From NCBI RefSeq assembly GCF_001264245.1, contig NZ_CP011339.1:1984001-2048000 (forward strand): a stretch of DNA of 64,000 nucleotides, given 5' to 3'. The position numbers and the translations under genes were made by a program. Origin of the DNA: Microcystis panniformis FACHB-1757. GTDB lineage: Bacteria > Cyanobacteriota > Cyanobacteriia > Cyanobacteriales > Microcystaceae. Each line of letters begins with the position of its first letter. Position 1 is the first letter of the stretch. Shown here piece by piece: positions 37,435 to 46,142 of this stretch. Under the pieces are notes generated by a model that saw only the letters and a list, made by a program, of their open reading frames with translations, was not told the origin of the DNA and did not search any database.

Positions 37435-38166
37435 TTAGTAAGCACCGTTATTTTTGGGAAAAACCACAACACCGATAGTTCTGAAGATTACCCAGATATC
37501 AGTTAACCAGTTACGCGAATTAACGTAATACACATCCATCTGCACCCGCAGGGGATAGGGTATGTCATTACGTCCCGAAACTTGCCATAAACCAGTCAAA
37601 CCGGGGCGAATAGTTAAAACTTTGTCGATGCGATTGCCATATTTCTGCAATTCTTCGGGAACTAAAGGCCGCGGACCGACGACGCTCATATCTCCTCGCA
37701 GGACGTTCCAGAATTGGGGAAACTCGTCTAAACTGGTTAAGCGGAGAAACTTGCCAATCCAAGTTATACGGGGATCGTCCTTAAGCTTGAAATTATCCTC
37801 GAATTCCGCCCGCAGTTGGGGAGAGTCTTCCATCAGTCTCTCTAACACCTTATCAGCATCCATTACCATAGTACGGAACTTGATACAGTTGAAATGCTGG
37901 AAGTTTTGACCGACGCGCTTCTGCACATAGAAGACCGGACCGGGGGAACTAATCGCGATCAATAAGGCTAAGATTAAATAAAGCGGCGAAAAGAAAATTA
38001 GAACCGATAGGGAGAAAACGATATCGAATAATCGTTTTGAGGTATCGCCGTCTAAAGCTATTAACCAAGATTTTTGATGCCGTCTACCAGAGACCGAAGG
38101 TTTGAACCCTCGCTTCATCAAAGCTTGTAGAGCCTTGACGGAGATAAGTTGGCTATTAGCAGTCAT
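37435..38166 (-). CDS. Bacterial sugar transferase (exopolysaccharide priming glycosyltransferase)
   Basis: A 243-residue polyprenyl-phosphate sugar-1-phosphate transferase of the WbaP/CpsE type, which starts lipid-linked exopolysaccharide repeat units at the membrane. After a short N-terminal tail comes the membrane helix IVFSLSVLIFFSPLYLILAL. The catalytic domain follows with VGQNFQHFNCIKFRTM, LTSLDEFPQFWNVLRGDMS, VGPRPLVPEE and RPGLTGLWQVSGR, all family hallmarks. The next gene on this strand, 1.3 kb upstream, is HpsJ-like, also polysaccharide-linked. Microcystis colonies are embedded in such polysaccharide. Confidence 0.92.
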   Translation of the reverse strand: MTANSQLISVKALQALMKRGFKPSVSGRRHQKSWLIALDGDTSKRLFDIVFSLSVLIFFSPLYLILALLIAISSPGPVFYVQKRVGQNFQHFNCIKFRTMVMDADKVLERLMEDSPQLRAEFEDNFKLKDDPRITWIGKFLRLTSLDEFPQFWNVLRGDMSVVGPRPLVPEELQKYGNRIDKVLTIRPGLTGLWQVSGRNDIPYPLRVQMDVYYVNSRNWLTDIWVIFRTIGVVVFPKNNGAY

Positions 38167-38410
38167 CTTACTCCTTCACATCACACACACCACACAGTAC
38201 CCATGATAAAGCCACAAGACTGAAAAAACAAGTCTTCTGGCCAATAACTGGCACTGGCCATTTTAGAGCCTTTGTACTGAAAAATCTCTAATTAGGGTTT
38301 ACTGAAAAAGTTTGTTGCTGGGATTAGGAGTCAGTCCCGATGAAAAAATTTTCACCCCCACAGATGAAAGAGGTTTCCTTCCCTACACCCCACACCCCAC
38401 ACCCGTTACA
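38167..38410. other. Upstream region of the sugar transferase with IS-end relic
   Basis: AAGACTGAAAAAACAAGTCTT near 38216 is a short hairpin. At 38297 AGGGTTTACTGAAAAAGTTT resembles the terminal repeat of the IS at 15691, and the next 70 bases resemble the relic near 10205-10281 in reverse. CCCACACCCCACACCC near 38387-38404 is a G-rich heptamer tract on the minus strand and adjoins the intron. Confidence 0.6.
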
Positions 38411-39188
38411 GTAGAGCAGGAAGTCGCCTTCCCACCCCCTGCTTCAAAACCGGACTTACGACTTTCGCCGTATCCGGCTCCTGAGTAACTAGGCTACTGT
38501 CATTAGTAGAATAATAATGGGAATTATTATTTCCTTGTCTATTCAACCCTCTTGGCTGTATCCCCACCAGACAAGATTGTTGGTTTTAGGGCGTATATGA
38601 CCGTTGATTGTTGCTTAGACTTCCTAGTTACCCGTCCTTTGTCAGCATATCTTTGATATTACTCAAAGCCTTGGCTTTTAAGGACATCCTCTCCCTCTAT
38701 TGACTTGCGGATGGTTTCCTACTGCCCCAAACGGGCAGAGTCAATCAGGGTTACTTCGTTCCCTATAACCATTGGTTGAACCATTAGGATGATACTGTCC
38801 ACAACAGAGTAACGGGAATGCCTTACTGATAGTGGTATGAGCTATCAGCCCCAACTCTGTTAACTTTTGTTTCGAGCCTGTCAGCCTTTTGGCTCGTGGG
38901 TGTTGACGATGGTTAATTCGTATCTTCGCCCCAGGGCTATCCATAGGTTCTGGCTCAACGGGTTTCTGATTTAGGCTATCAGATACCGCTTTTTTTCCTC
39001 GCTCACTACCTCAGATGTACCAAGTCTAAAGCAGCAGGAAATGCCGTCACTCTAGGCATCTAGAGGACAGGACTAAGGTTATTACTAACCCGCACCTGTA
39101 TGGTTATAAAGTTATCAAGGTACTACATTTACCAAGCGGCTAATCCTCTAAACGTCTTACTGTCTAGTTTCTAGCCAACGAATCGCAC
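38411..39188 (-). ncRNA. ORF-less group II intron
   Basis: On the minus strand the segment 38480 to 38446 reads as a textbook domain V: GAGCCGGATACGGCGAAAGT and then CGTAAGTCCGGTTTT, with the AGC triad, GAAA tetraloop and two-nucleotide bulge. A domain VI hairpin (GCAGG..CCTGC) follows and ends in TCTAC at 38411. About 780 bases upstream, GTGCGATTCG at 39188 fits the GUGYG 5' end. Between them I find no reverse transcriptase; the longest frame is 67 codons and is structural RNA. Exact ends are approximate. It would depend on a maturase supplied from elsewhere. Confidence 0.82.
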
Positions 39189-39521
39189 CACACCCTACAC
39201 CCTCTTTCAAGTCAGGAGTCTGGGGAGTCAGTAGTCTGGGGAGTCAGTAGTCAGCAGATTACTTTTATTTATTCTTGCCACTTCCTAATTCCTAATTCCC
39301 ACTCTCCCGCTCCCCTATACCTTTTAAACAGGATTTAGTATTAGAGGTTTAATCAATAAAAGGGCATCATTTGCTGATGCCCTGTGGCTGAATATTTAAG
39401 TAGTTACAGATTTGATCCTAAGCATGAAGTATGCTCTTGTGTGCGCTCGTCTCCTGACTCGGAGAATTCTGAGTACCGAAAACGAAAACTTTATACTTGA
39501 TCATTAAGATAAATCCCCTGC
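39189..39521. other. Spacer with G-rich remnant and terminator
   Basis: The 5' flank of the intron on the minus strand is GGGTGTAGGGTGTG, the same heptamer type as on the other side. AGTCTGGGGAGTCAGT units repeat at 39226-39260. The hairpin at 39353-39383 is listed as a terminator. No gene is seen. Confidence 0.6.
39353..39383 (-). terminator. Rho-independent terminator of the HpsJ-like gene
   Basis: On the minus strand AGGGCATCA, loop GCAAA, TGATGCCCT forms a nine-pair stem followed by TTTTATT. It lies about 140 bases after the stop of the HpsJ-like gene on the same strand. Confidence 0.75.
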
Positions 39522-40313
39522 TTAGGCAGTGCGTTTTTTCACACTACCTAGTTCTCGAATGCCTAACCAACCGATCAAACTATAGCAAATCGATAGCAAC
39601 ATACTTTGAATACCAATTCTTAACCACTGTTTCAAAGCCTCCAAGTTGGCTTGGCTTTCTGCCTGTTTTCGCCGCTCTTGCAGCTGAGTTTGTAGCTGAT
39701 TTTTGATCTCATCTAATTTCTGTTTAAATTCCTTCGGGCTTTTGGATAAATCGCGTAAATTAGTTAATTGCTCTCTTTGTTGACGAAGGGTTTGTAACTG
39801 TTCCGTGTTGATCGGTTGTCCTTGGAAACGACCAGTTTCAATCACTTGAGTTCTCTGAGAGATCTGCTGGTCTAATAGTTGGGGATTTTGCGATAGCGTA
39901 TTTAACTGGGCTAAGAAAGCTTGAATTTGTCCCTCCCCCTGGTCAACACCCTGTTCAATTTGAGTCAAAGCGTTGTTTTTAATCTGGTTGATATTGTTGA
40001 TATGAACAGGAATCATCAACAGAAAAACTAAGCCTAACAGTGTGGAAAGAATAAAGATCGGCCAACGCAATTCAAAGCGTGATTTTCTAGGAATGACATC
40101 TCTATTGTTAGCGTCAATCCAGTAAGCGATTAAAACGAGAACGATACCCAGAAGAGGAACAATTCCTCGATCGACAAAGGTGGTGACGAAACCTACCTGC
40201 CATTGGGATTCATTAAATCGATAGGGCAGCGGTAGGATAAACGCATCCAAAAGGAAGGAAATAATGAAAACCAATCCCGTTAATTTCAGGGACAAAGAAG
40301 TAAAACTGTTCAT
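39522..40313 (-). CDS. HpsJ-like membrane protein
   Basis: A 263-residue protein with three N-terminal membrane helices (about 8-24, 48-65, 88-105), a long charged coiled-coil region (about 120-225, rich in Gln and Glu: QINQIKNNALTQ, QLQERRKQAESQ) and a fourth helix near 235-252. This layout fits the cyanobacterial HpsJ family linked to hormogonium/surface polysaccharide production. The name rests on layout and weak recall rather than a search. The polysaccharide sugar transferase is the next gene downstream. Confidence 0.6.
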   Translation of the reverse strand: MNSFTSLSLKLTGLVFIISFLLDAFILPLPYRFNESQWQVGFVTTFVDRGIVPLLGIVLVLIAYWIDANNRDVIPRKSRFELRWPIFILSTLLGLVFLLMIPVHINNINQIKNNALTQIEQGVDQGEGQIQAFLAQLNTLSQNPQLLDQQISQRTQVIETGRFQGQPINTEQLQTLRQQREQLTNLRDLSKSPKEFKQKLDEIKNQLQTQLQERRKQAESQANLEALKQWLRIGIQSMLLSICYSLIGWLGIRELGSVKKRTA

Positions 40314-40706
40314 CGCTGTTTCTGTAATGGTATGTCAATGAATAGATTCATTAGTCTGTTTAAAAGTTCTCGCTGGGGGTTCCCAGAAGGATTTTGCCGA
40401 GAGGCACTCTGACAAACTGCAATTTCTAATTAACTTTTGCTCAACCTCCCGCTAAACCCTACGCTAAATCGTTCTGCTTGTCAACCTCTTTCGAGAATCG
40501 ACTCTAGAAATATTACCTCAATATGGCATCGGTAAACCTATCCCTGTCAAAGAATAAAATTTTCCCAAGCTCTCAGACGAGGTTTTCCCCAGATCTCTTC
40601 CCTAAGACAGAGACTGTCAAAGAATAAAATTTTCCCAAGCTCTCAGATGAGTCCTCAATGGTTAGCCTATAGTAAAGACAGCCCCCCTGAGTTGATAACA
40701 AAACCC
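40314..40706. other. Spacer with a 37-bp direct repeat
   Basis: Between the divergent HpsJ-like and pgl genes. The repeat CTGTCAAAGAATAAAATTTT..CCCAAGCTCTCAGA occurs at 40544-40580 and 40614-40650, a 70-base period. The second copy ends just before an ATG at 40647 which I do not take as the pgl start. Confidence 0.7.
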
Positions 40707-41426
40707 ATGCAGAAATTGGTGGAAGTTTTAGCTGATAAACAAGCTCTGATCGCAAAATCTCTGGCGCTGGTTCTGGAAAAAATCACAACCGGCCTCGACC
40801 AACAGGATTATTTTACGATCGCTCTTTCTGGCGGTAGTACCCCGAAACCTCTCTACGAAGCTTTATCCTCTCAACCCCTCGACTGGTCAAAAATTCACGT
40901 TTTCTGGGGAGATGAACGCTACGTTAGTCCCGATCATCCCGACAGTAATCAACGCATGGCCCGATTAGCATGGCTCGATCGCATACCGATCCCGGCCACT
41001 AATATTCATCCTATGCCCACGGATGAACCCGATCCCCACCTGGCCGCCCAAAAATACGATGATCATCTCCGCCAATGGTTTGGGGTCAATTCTCCCGATT
41101 TTCCCGTTTTTGACCTGATTTTATTAGGAATGGGCGATGATGGTCACACCGCCTCTCTCTTTCCCCACACGGCAGCTTTAACGGTGAGCGATCGCTGTAT
41201 CACCGTCGGCGAGAAAGACGGCAATCCCCGCTTAACTTTTACCGTTCCCCTGATCAATCAGGCCCGTTGTGTGATCTTTATCGCTGCCGGCGAAAGTAAA
41301 CGCCCCGCTCTACATGAGATTTTCTCTGCCTATGGTGACTCTTTCTCCTATCCTTCCCGTCTCATCCACCCCCGGCCGGGAATTATATTGGTTGCTCGAT
41401 GCGGCCGCTGGTTCCTCTTTTGTCTA
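40707..41426 (+). CDS. pgl: 6-phosphogluconolactonase, C-terminal frameshift
   Basis: Hydrolyses 6-phosphogluconolactone in the oxidative pentose phosphate pathway. From MQKLVEVLADK the family motifs follow: IALSGGSTPKPLYEAL, HVFWGDERYV, and LLGMGDDGHTASLFPHT. I choose ATG 40707 because the upstream 20 codons come from the direct repeat. Near 41383 one G is missing from a GGGG run: the expected end GELYWLLDAAAGSSFV and its TAG at 41424-41426 lie in the next frame, while the read frame runs on into G-rich repeats to 41570. The deletion is probably a read error. Confidence 0.9.
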
Positions 41427-41433
41427 GAGAATA

Positions 41434-41625
41434 GGGGAATAGGGGAATGGGGAATGGGGGAATGGGGGAATGGGGGAATGGGGAATGGGGGAATTTCAAC
41501 TAAAACCCCAACACCCCAAAACCCTAACACCCCCCGCAACGCGCACGCAGTGACCACCCCAACACCCTAAAACCCCAACACCCCAACACCCTAAAACCCC
41601 AACACCCCAACACCCTAAAACCTAA
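41434..41625. repeat. G-rich GGGGAAT repeats and C-rich CCCCAACA repeats
   Basis: At 41434-41491 GGGGAAT/GGGGGAAT units are repeated about nine times, a run able to form G-quadruplexes on the plus strand. At about 41504-41625 CCCCAACACCCTAAAA units are repeated, G-rich on the other strand. Both lie in the gap between pgl and the FHA gene. Confidence 0.85.
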
Positions 41626-41665
41626 CCCCTAATCTGCTTTTTTACTTTTTACTTTTTACTTAAAA

Positions 41666-42302
41666 ATGATCGTTTGTCCCAATTGCGAACATATTAACCC
41701 GATGAGGCCAGTCAGTGCGAGGCCTGTTATACCCCCTTACCGCGGATGTCTTCCTGTCCTAGTTGTGGGGCAACCATCCAAACTGATGCTACTTTTTGCG
41801 GTCAGTGTGGCTACAATTTACAGCCTAATTCCGTTCCCATGGTGGCAGCCGAGGCCGAATCGGAATCGGAATCGGAACCTGAACCCGTCCCACCGGTCCC
41901 CACAGCCACCGGCGCCTCGATCGCACCTCCTCCTGTTGCCCCCCCACCGGTTCCGGCTGCCACCCGCTTACAGACGGAAATGGCTAGTCTCCAGCACCTA
42001 CAAACCGATAGCAAAATTGAATTACCCCTACATCTATCGGTAATTCATGTCGGCAAACCTAACGATCGCATTCCCCCCGATATCGATGTTTCCGGTTTTC
42101 CCGATTCTGATATCGTCTCCCGGGTTCATGGCGATATCCGCGTCGAAGGGGCATCTATTACCTTGAAGACAGCGGCAGCGCTAACGGAACCTACGTTAAT
42201 CACAATCCCCTACCCCCCGGCAATCGTCATCGTCTTCGGGCAGGCGATCGCATTTCCCTCGGTAAAGGGGACAAAATGACTTTTATTTTCCAAATGTCTT
42301 AA
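41666..42302 (+). pseudogene. Zinc-ribbon / FHA-domain protein, two frameshifts
   Basis: Restoring two bases gives one protein of about 212 residues. The N-terminus has two zinc ribbons (CPNCEHINPDEASQCEAC after repair, then CPSCGATIQTDATFCGQCG), a Pro/Glu-rich linker, and a C-terminal FHA domain (LHLSVIHVGKP.., DSDIVSRVHGDI, and after repair SGSANGTYVNHNPLP and GDRISLG) that would bind phosphothreonine. Breaks are near 41701 (CCCC to CCC) and near 42157 (TT to T). The read frame after the second break is nonsense, while the repaired frame ends cleanly at 42302, which argues for read errors. Confidence 0.85.
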
Positions 42303-42406
42303 AAAAGGTTAGGGGGTTAGGGATTTAGGGTGATAGGGAAATTTCAGCTAAATTCCCCATTCCCCCACTTCCCACTTCCCCACTTCCCACTTCCCCACTG
42401 AAAATT

Positions 42407-43654
42407 ATGCGTACAAATTGGCGAATCGGCTCTTTATTGGGCATTCCTCTCTATATTGATTCCTCGTGGTTTTTGATTTTGGCTTTTGTCACCCTGATCA
42501 ATGCCACCGATGCAGAAATTCAGTCTCTGGCTGGCCAGAGTTCTGTTTTAGCGTGGTTACTTGGTTTAATCATGGCTTTATTGCTATTTATCTCGGTTTT
42601 ACTCCACGAATTAGGTCATAGTTTAATGGCTCGGTCGCAAGGCATCGAGGTCAATTCCATTACCCTGTTTCTTTTTGGGGGAATGGCCTCGATCGAGCGA
42701 GAATCTCGGACTCCTCCGGAGGCCCTGCAAGTAGCGATCGCTGGACCCCTCGTCAGTTTTCTCCTGTTTTGTCTCCTATCCCTAGCCAGTCACTTACCCT
42801 ATTTAAACGCTAATTTAACCTATATATGCGGGCATTTAGCGATAATTAACCTGTTTTTGGCTCTATTTAATCTTATCCCCGGTTTACCCCTCGATGGCGG
42901 TCAAATTTTCAAAGCAATGGTCTGGCAAGCAACTGGCGATCGCTGGAAGGGTTTACATTGGGCTGCGATCAGTGGTCAATTCATCGGTTGGTTAGGGATT
43001 ATTTTGGGGATTTTCTTGGTTCTCTTGACGGCAGCTGTGGAGGGTGCTTGGTTAGGATTAATGGGCTGGTTTATCCTCAGAAATGCCCGCGCCTACGATA
43101 ATTTAACTAATTTACAGGAAAGTCTCCTCAATTTGCAAGCGGGAGAGGTGATGAGCAGAAATTTGCGGGTTTTAAACGCCCATCAAACCCTAGAGGAATT
43201 CGTCCAGGAATACGTTTTAGACCGAGCGGCTGCCAATACTGCTTATTTTGCCGCTTCCGAGGGACGTTATCGGGGATTAATTCGGGTGGAAGATTTACAG
43301 GCGATCGAGCGGAGTTTCTGGTCAGAAAAACAACTGCTTGATATTGCCCATCCCCTCACGGAAATTCCCACTGTTGAGGAAAAAACCCCCTTAGTGACGG
43401 TGGTGCAAAAATTGGAAACCATCCCAGACCGCATGATCACGGTGTTAACACCAGCCTCCGCCGTAGCGGGAGTGATTGATCGCGGCGATATCCTCAAGGC
43501 AATTGCGATTAAATACCAACTTCCCCTAGAGGAAACGGATATTAAACGCGCTCGCGAGGGAGTTTACCCCAGTTATTTGCCCTTAAATGTCATTGCTGCC
43601 GCTCTCGACAAAAGCGAACCGCCAAAAATCGGCGAACCTTCCTTAATGTCCTGA
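42407..43654 (+). CDS. Site-2 protease (M50) with CBS domain
   Basis: A 415-residue intramembrane metalloprotease. Zinc-binding HELGH is at about residues 67-71 within a membrane helix, and the third ligand lies in NLIPGLPLDGGQIFKA (about 150-170). About six membrane helices make up the first 230 residues. A C-terminal regulatory region begins with EVMSRNLRVLNAHQTLEEFV, a CBS pair. Such rhomboid-like S2P proteins release membrane-bound regulators; the substrate is unknown. The last 82 bases overlap the end of the convergent phosphatase gene. Confidence 0.9.
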   Translation: MRTNWRIGSLLGIPLYIDSSWFLILAFVTLINATDAEIQSLAGQSSVLAWLLGLIMALLLFISVLLHELGHSLMARSQGIEVNSITLFLFGGMASIERESRTPPEALQVAIAGPLVSFLLFCLLSLASHLPYLNANLTYICGHLAIINLFLALFNLIPGLPLDGGQIFKAMVWQATGDRWKGLHWAAISGQFIGWLGIILGIFLVLLTAAVEGAWLGLMGWFILRNARAYDNLTNLQESLLNLQAGEVMSRNLRVLNAHQTLEEFVQEYVLDRAAANTAYFAASEGRYRGLIRVEDLQAIERSFWSEKQLLDIAHPLTEIPTVEEKTPLVTVVQKLETIPDRMITVLTPASAVAGVIDRGDILKAIAIKYQLPLEETDIKRAREGVYPSYLPLNVIAAALDKSEPPKIGEPSLMS

Positions 43655-44337
43655 CCTAGAGAGGATGGACGATAATAATCTTGAATATGGCTAATCCGAA
43701 AATTTCCTCGCTGGTTAACCTGCCACAATTTCCCCGCTTCCACATCTAAACAACTTAACCAGCCTTTACCGTAAGCCCAAGTATCGATACAAATGGCATG
43801 GCCGAGATTAACTGGTTTACCGCTTTTTTGGCTGGTATGGCCGCAAATCATGGTTTTTCCCGAACTATGGGCGGCGGGGTATTGAAATTTCTCCCAAAAG
43901 AGTTTGTATTCTGGTTGTCTGGCCAGGGGTAGATGGGGATCGAGATTAGCGTGAACAAATAAATGATTTGCAGTTTCGTAGCTATTTATACAGACTTTTC
44001 CTAAAAAATCCCAGTGGGATTCGGGAATTTTAATCAGTTGGCCTTCGCTATAGGATTTTAGAGTAGCTTTACCGCCTTTTTCTAACCAGAGACGCTGTTT
44101 GAGGGGGTTGTGACGGGCCTGTAGCATGATAATCTCGTGATTACCCTTGAGGGGAATCAAATTTCCCTGTTTATGTAGGGAAATAAGGCGCTCGATCACC
44201 CCTTTCGAGTCTCTGCCCTTATTAACGTAATCACCGAGGGTGATTAAAGTATCTTGCGGTTTGGGATTGACGATCTCTAGCAAGTGATCTAGAGCTTTCG
44301 AGCAACCATGAATATCGCCGATCGCTAAGGTTCGCAT
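43573..44337 (-). CDS. PPP-family serine/threonine protein phosphatase-like protein
   Basis: A 254-residue metallophosphoesterase. The motifs GDIHG (7-11), GDYVNKG (about 36-42) and GNHE (about 65-68) bind the two metals, followed by HANLD and CGHTSQ with the later His ligands. The second motif departs from the usual GDYVDRG (Asp to Asn and Arg to Lys), which may alter activity. No signal peptide. It could be a phosphatase acting on proteins or on dinucleotides; the sequence does not decide. Its tail overlaps the M50 gene by 82 bases. Confidence 0.85.
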   Translation of the reverse strand: MRTLAIGDIHGCSKALDHLLEIVNPKPQDTLITLGDYVNKGRDSKGVIERLISLHKQGNLIPLKGNHEIIMLQARHNPLKQRLWLEKGGKATLKSYSEGQLIKIPESHWDFLGKVCINSYETANHLFVHANLDPHLPLARQPEYKLFWEKFQYPAAHSSGKTMICGHTSQKSGKPVNLGHAICIDTWAYGKGWLSCLDVEAGKLWQVNQRGNFRISHIQDYYRPSSLGQDIKEGSPIFGGSLLSRAAAMTFKGK

Positions 44338-44494
44338 GAGGATTTGGTAGGGGATTAGGGCATAGGTACAGGTAAGAGTATTAAAAAAATCTGTTCATGA
44401 CAGACAGCGATTATCGGTGATCTTGCTTAGGGTAACAAAAAGGCTTACAGTAAAATGTACCATAAATTATCAAATCTACTAAATTAATTAAGCT

Positions 44495-45219
44495 GTGCCG
44501 AAAGTTGTTATTGCAGGTAACTGGAAAATGCACAAAACCCAGAGAGAAGCTTTGGAGTTTTTGCAAGATTTTAAATCCCATCTAGAGGAAACTCCCGACG
44601 ACCGAGAAGTGGTTCTTTGTGCGCCTTTTACAGCTTTAGCTGTCCTCTCTAAAACCCTCCACGGCGGTCGTATTCGCTTGGGGGCGCAAAATGTCCACTG
44701 GGAAAAATCGGGGGCTTATACGGGCGAAATCTCGGCGGATATGTTAACCGAAATTGGGGTTCACTATGTGGTTATCGGTCACAGTGAACGCCGGCAATAT
44801 TTCGGCGAAACCGATGAAACCGTCAATTTAAGGGTTATATCTGCCCAAAAACAAGGTTTAATCCCGATTATCTGCGTGGGAGAAAGTAAAGCCCAAAGAG
44901 ATGCCGGAGAAACGGAAAAGGTAATTATCAAGCAAATTCAAGGGGGTTTAGTCAATGTTGACCAAAAAAACCTCGTTATCGCCTACGAACCCATCTGGGC
45001 GATTGGCACGGGGGAAACCTGCGAAAGCGAGGAAGCGAACCGCGTTATCGGTTTAATTCGGCAACAATTAGACAATCCCGAAGTCACCATTCAGTACGGT
45101 GGTTCTGTAAAACCGATAATATCGATGAAATTATGGCTCAATCGCAGATAAACGGGGTTTTAGTCGGTGGGGCTAGTCTAGACCCCGCCGTATTCGCTAG
45201 GATTGTTAATTATCGTTAA
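44495..45219 (+). CDS. tpiA: Triose-phosphate isomerase, frameshift near the end
   Basis: Interconverts glyceraldehyde-3-phosphate and dihydroxyacetone phosphate in glycolysis and the Calvin cycle. It starts with GTG (MPKVVIAGNWKMHKT). The active-site Lys (NWKMHK), His (VVIGHSERRQ) and Glu (AYEPIWAIGTG) are all present. Near 45113 one C is missing from CCC; the read frame ends at 45151, but the correct frame continues DNIDEIMAQSQINGVLVGGA to ARIVNYR and TAA at 45219. Loss of this enzyme would be very harmful, so a read error is likely. The end overlaps the FAH gene by 14 bases. Confidence 0.92.
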
Positions 45220-45997
45220 TCGATGCTGCTGCCATGACGCGATTTTCCAAAACCCCGATGCCTTCTATTTCCACCCGAACCTGATCCCCCACCTGCAGCG
45301 GTCCGATTCCTTCGGGAGTTCCCGTTAAAATCACATCCCCCGGCAGCAGGGTCATCACTTGGGAGATATAAGCCACCAAGACATCGGGGGGAAAGACCAT
45401 ATCGCTGAGATAACTGCTTTGTTTGGGGTCGCTGCCATCATTGAGAAAAGTGGTTAATTGCGCCCCGATACTCAATTCCCGGACAATCCAGGGGCCGAGG
45501 GGACAAAAACTGTCAAATCCTTTCGCCCGCGTCCATTGGCTATCTTTTTTCTGTAAATCCCTAGCGGTGACATCGTTAGCAATGGTATAACCCCAGATTT
45601 TGCTTCTGGCTTGGGCTGTGGTGCAGTTTTTGGCGGTTTCTCCGATAATTAATGCTAATTCTCCCTCATAATCTACTCTTTCCGATTGGGGCGGATAGAA
45701 AATCGTTTCACCATCGCCGATAATTGTCGTCGGTGGCTTGAGAAATAAAAGCGGTTCTTCTGGTACAGGTGTTCCCATCTCGGCGGCGTGGGCGCGGTAA
45801 TTTTTGCCCACAGCAATAATTTTCGACGGGAAACAGGGGGCTAATAGTTGGTAGCTATCAGGTTCTAATTCTAGTTTGGTTAGTTGCCCTCCTTGCCAGG
45901 GAGGGGCATCAAAGACAGCAACGCTACGGTTTAGCTGTAACAGTCCGTAGAAGATTTGTCCTTGACGATGTTTCACTCGTACATAGCGTTGCGCCAT
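45206..45997 (-). CDS. Fumarylacetoacetate hydrolase family protein
   Basis: A 263-residue protein of the FAH family, which cleaves or decarboxylates beta-dicarbonyl acids such as oxaloacetate or fumarylpyruvate. Motifs: IIAVGKNYRAHAAEMG, LFLKPPTTIIG, VDYEGELALIIG with the metal-binding Glu residues, GYTIANDVTARDLQ, and TGTPEGIG. I prefer the start at 45997 (MAQRYVRVKHRQG) to the longer frame reaching 46150, because the extension is not family-like and would run into rpsF. Convergent with tpiA, divergent from rpsF. Confidence 0.87.
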   Translation of the reverse strand: MAQRYVRVKHRQGQIFYGLLQLNRSVAVFDAPPWQGGQLTKLELEPDSYQLLAPCFPSKIIAVGKNYRAHAAEMGTPVPEEPLLFLKPPTTIIGDGETIFYPPQSERVDYEGELALIIGETAKNCTTAQARSKIWGYTIANDVTARDLQKKDSQWTRAKGFDSFCPLGPWIVRELSIGAQLTTFLNDGSDPKQSSYLSDMVFPPDVLVAYISQVMTLLPGDVILTGTPEGIGPLQVGDQVRVEIEGIGVLENRVMAAASINDN

Positions 45998-46142
45998 ATT
46001 TTTCTGGGAATGACTAGCGATCGACTCTCGGATAGTAGTATGATCATATATCCTTGCTTCTTTATTAAAGGCTAGAGAGTTATTAAAATCAATTAACCTC
46101 CGGTCTTGACAAAGAAGCCTTCTAGTCCATAAGGATTCTGAG

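Noticed and set aside
38741..38944. 67-codon minus-strand open frame
   Set aside because: It lies inside the structural RNA of the group II intron and has no protein-like features.
41504..41570. C-terminal extension of pgl rich in Gly, Asn and Thr-Pro
   Set aside because: It results from a one-base deletion; the family-like end and stop codon are found in the next frame.
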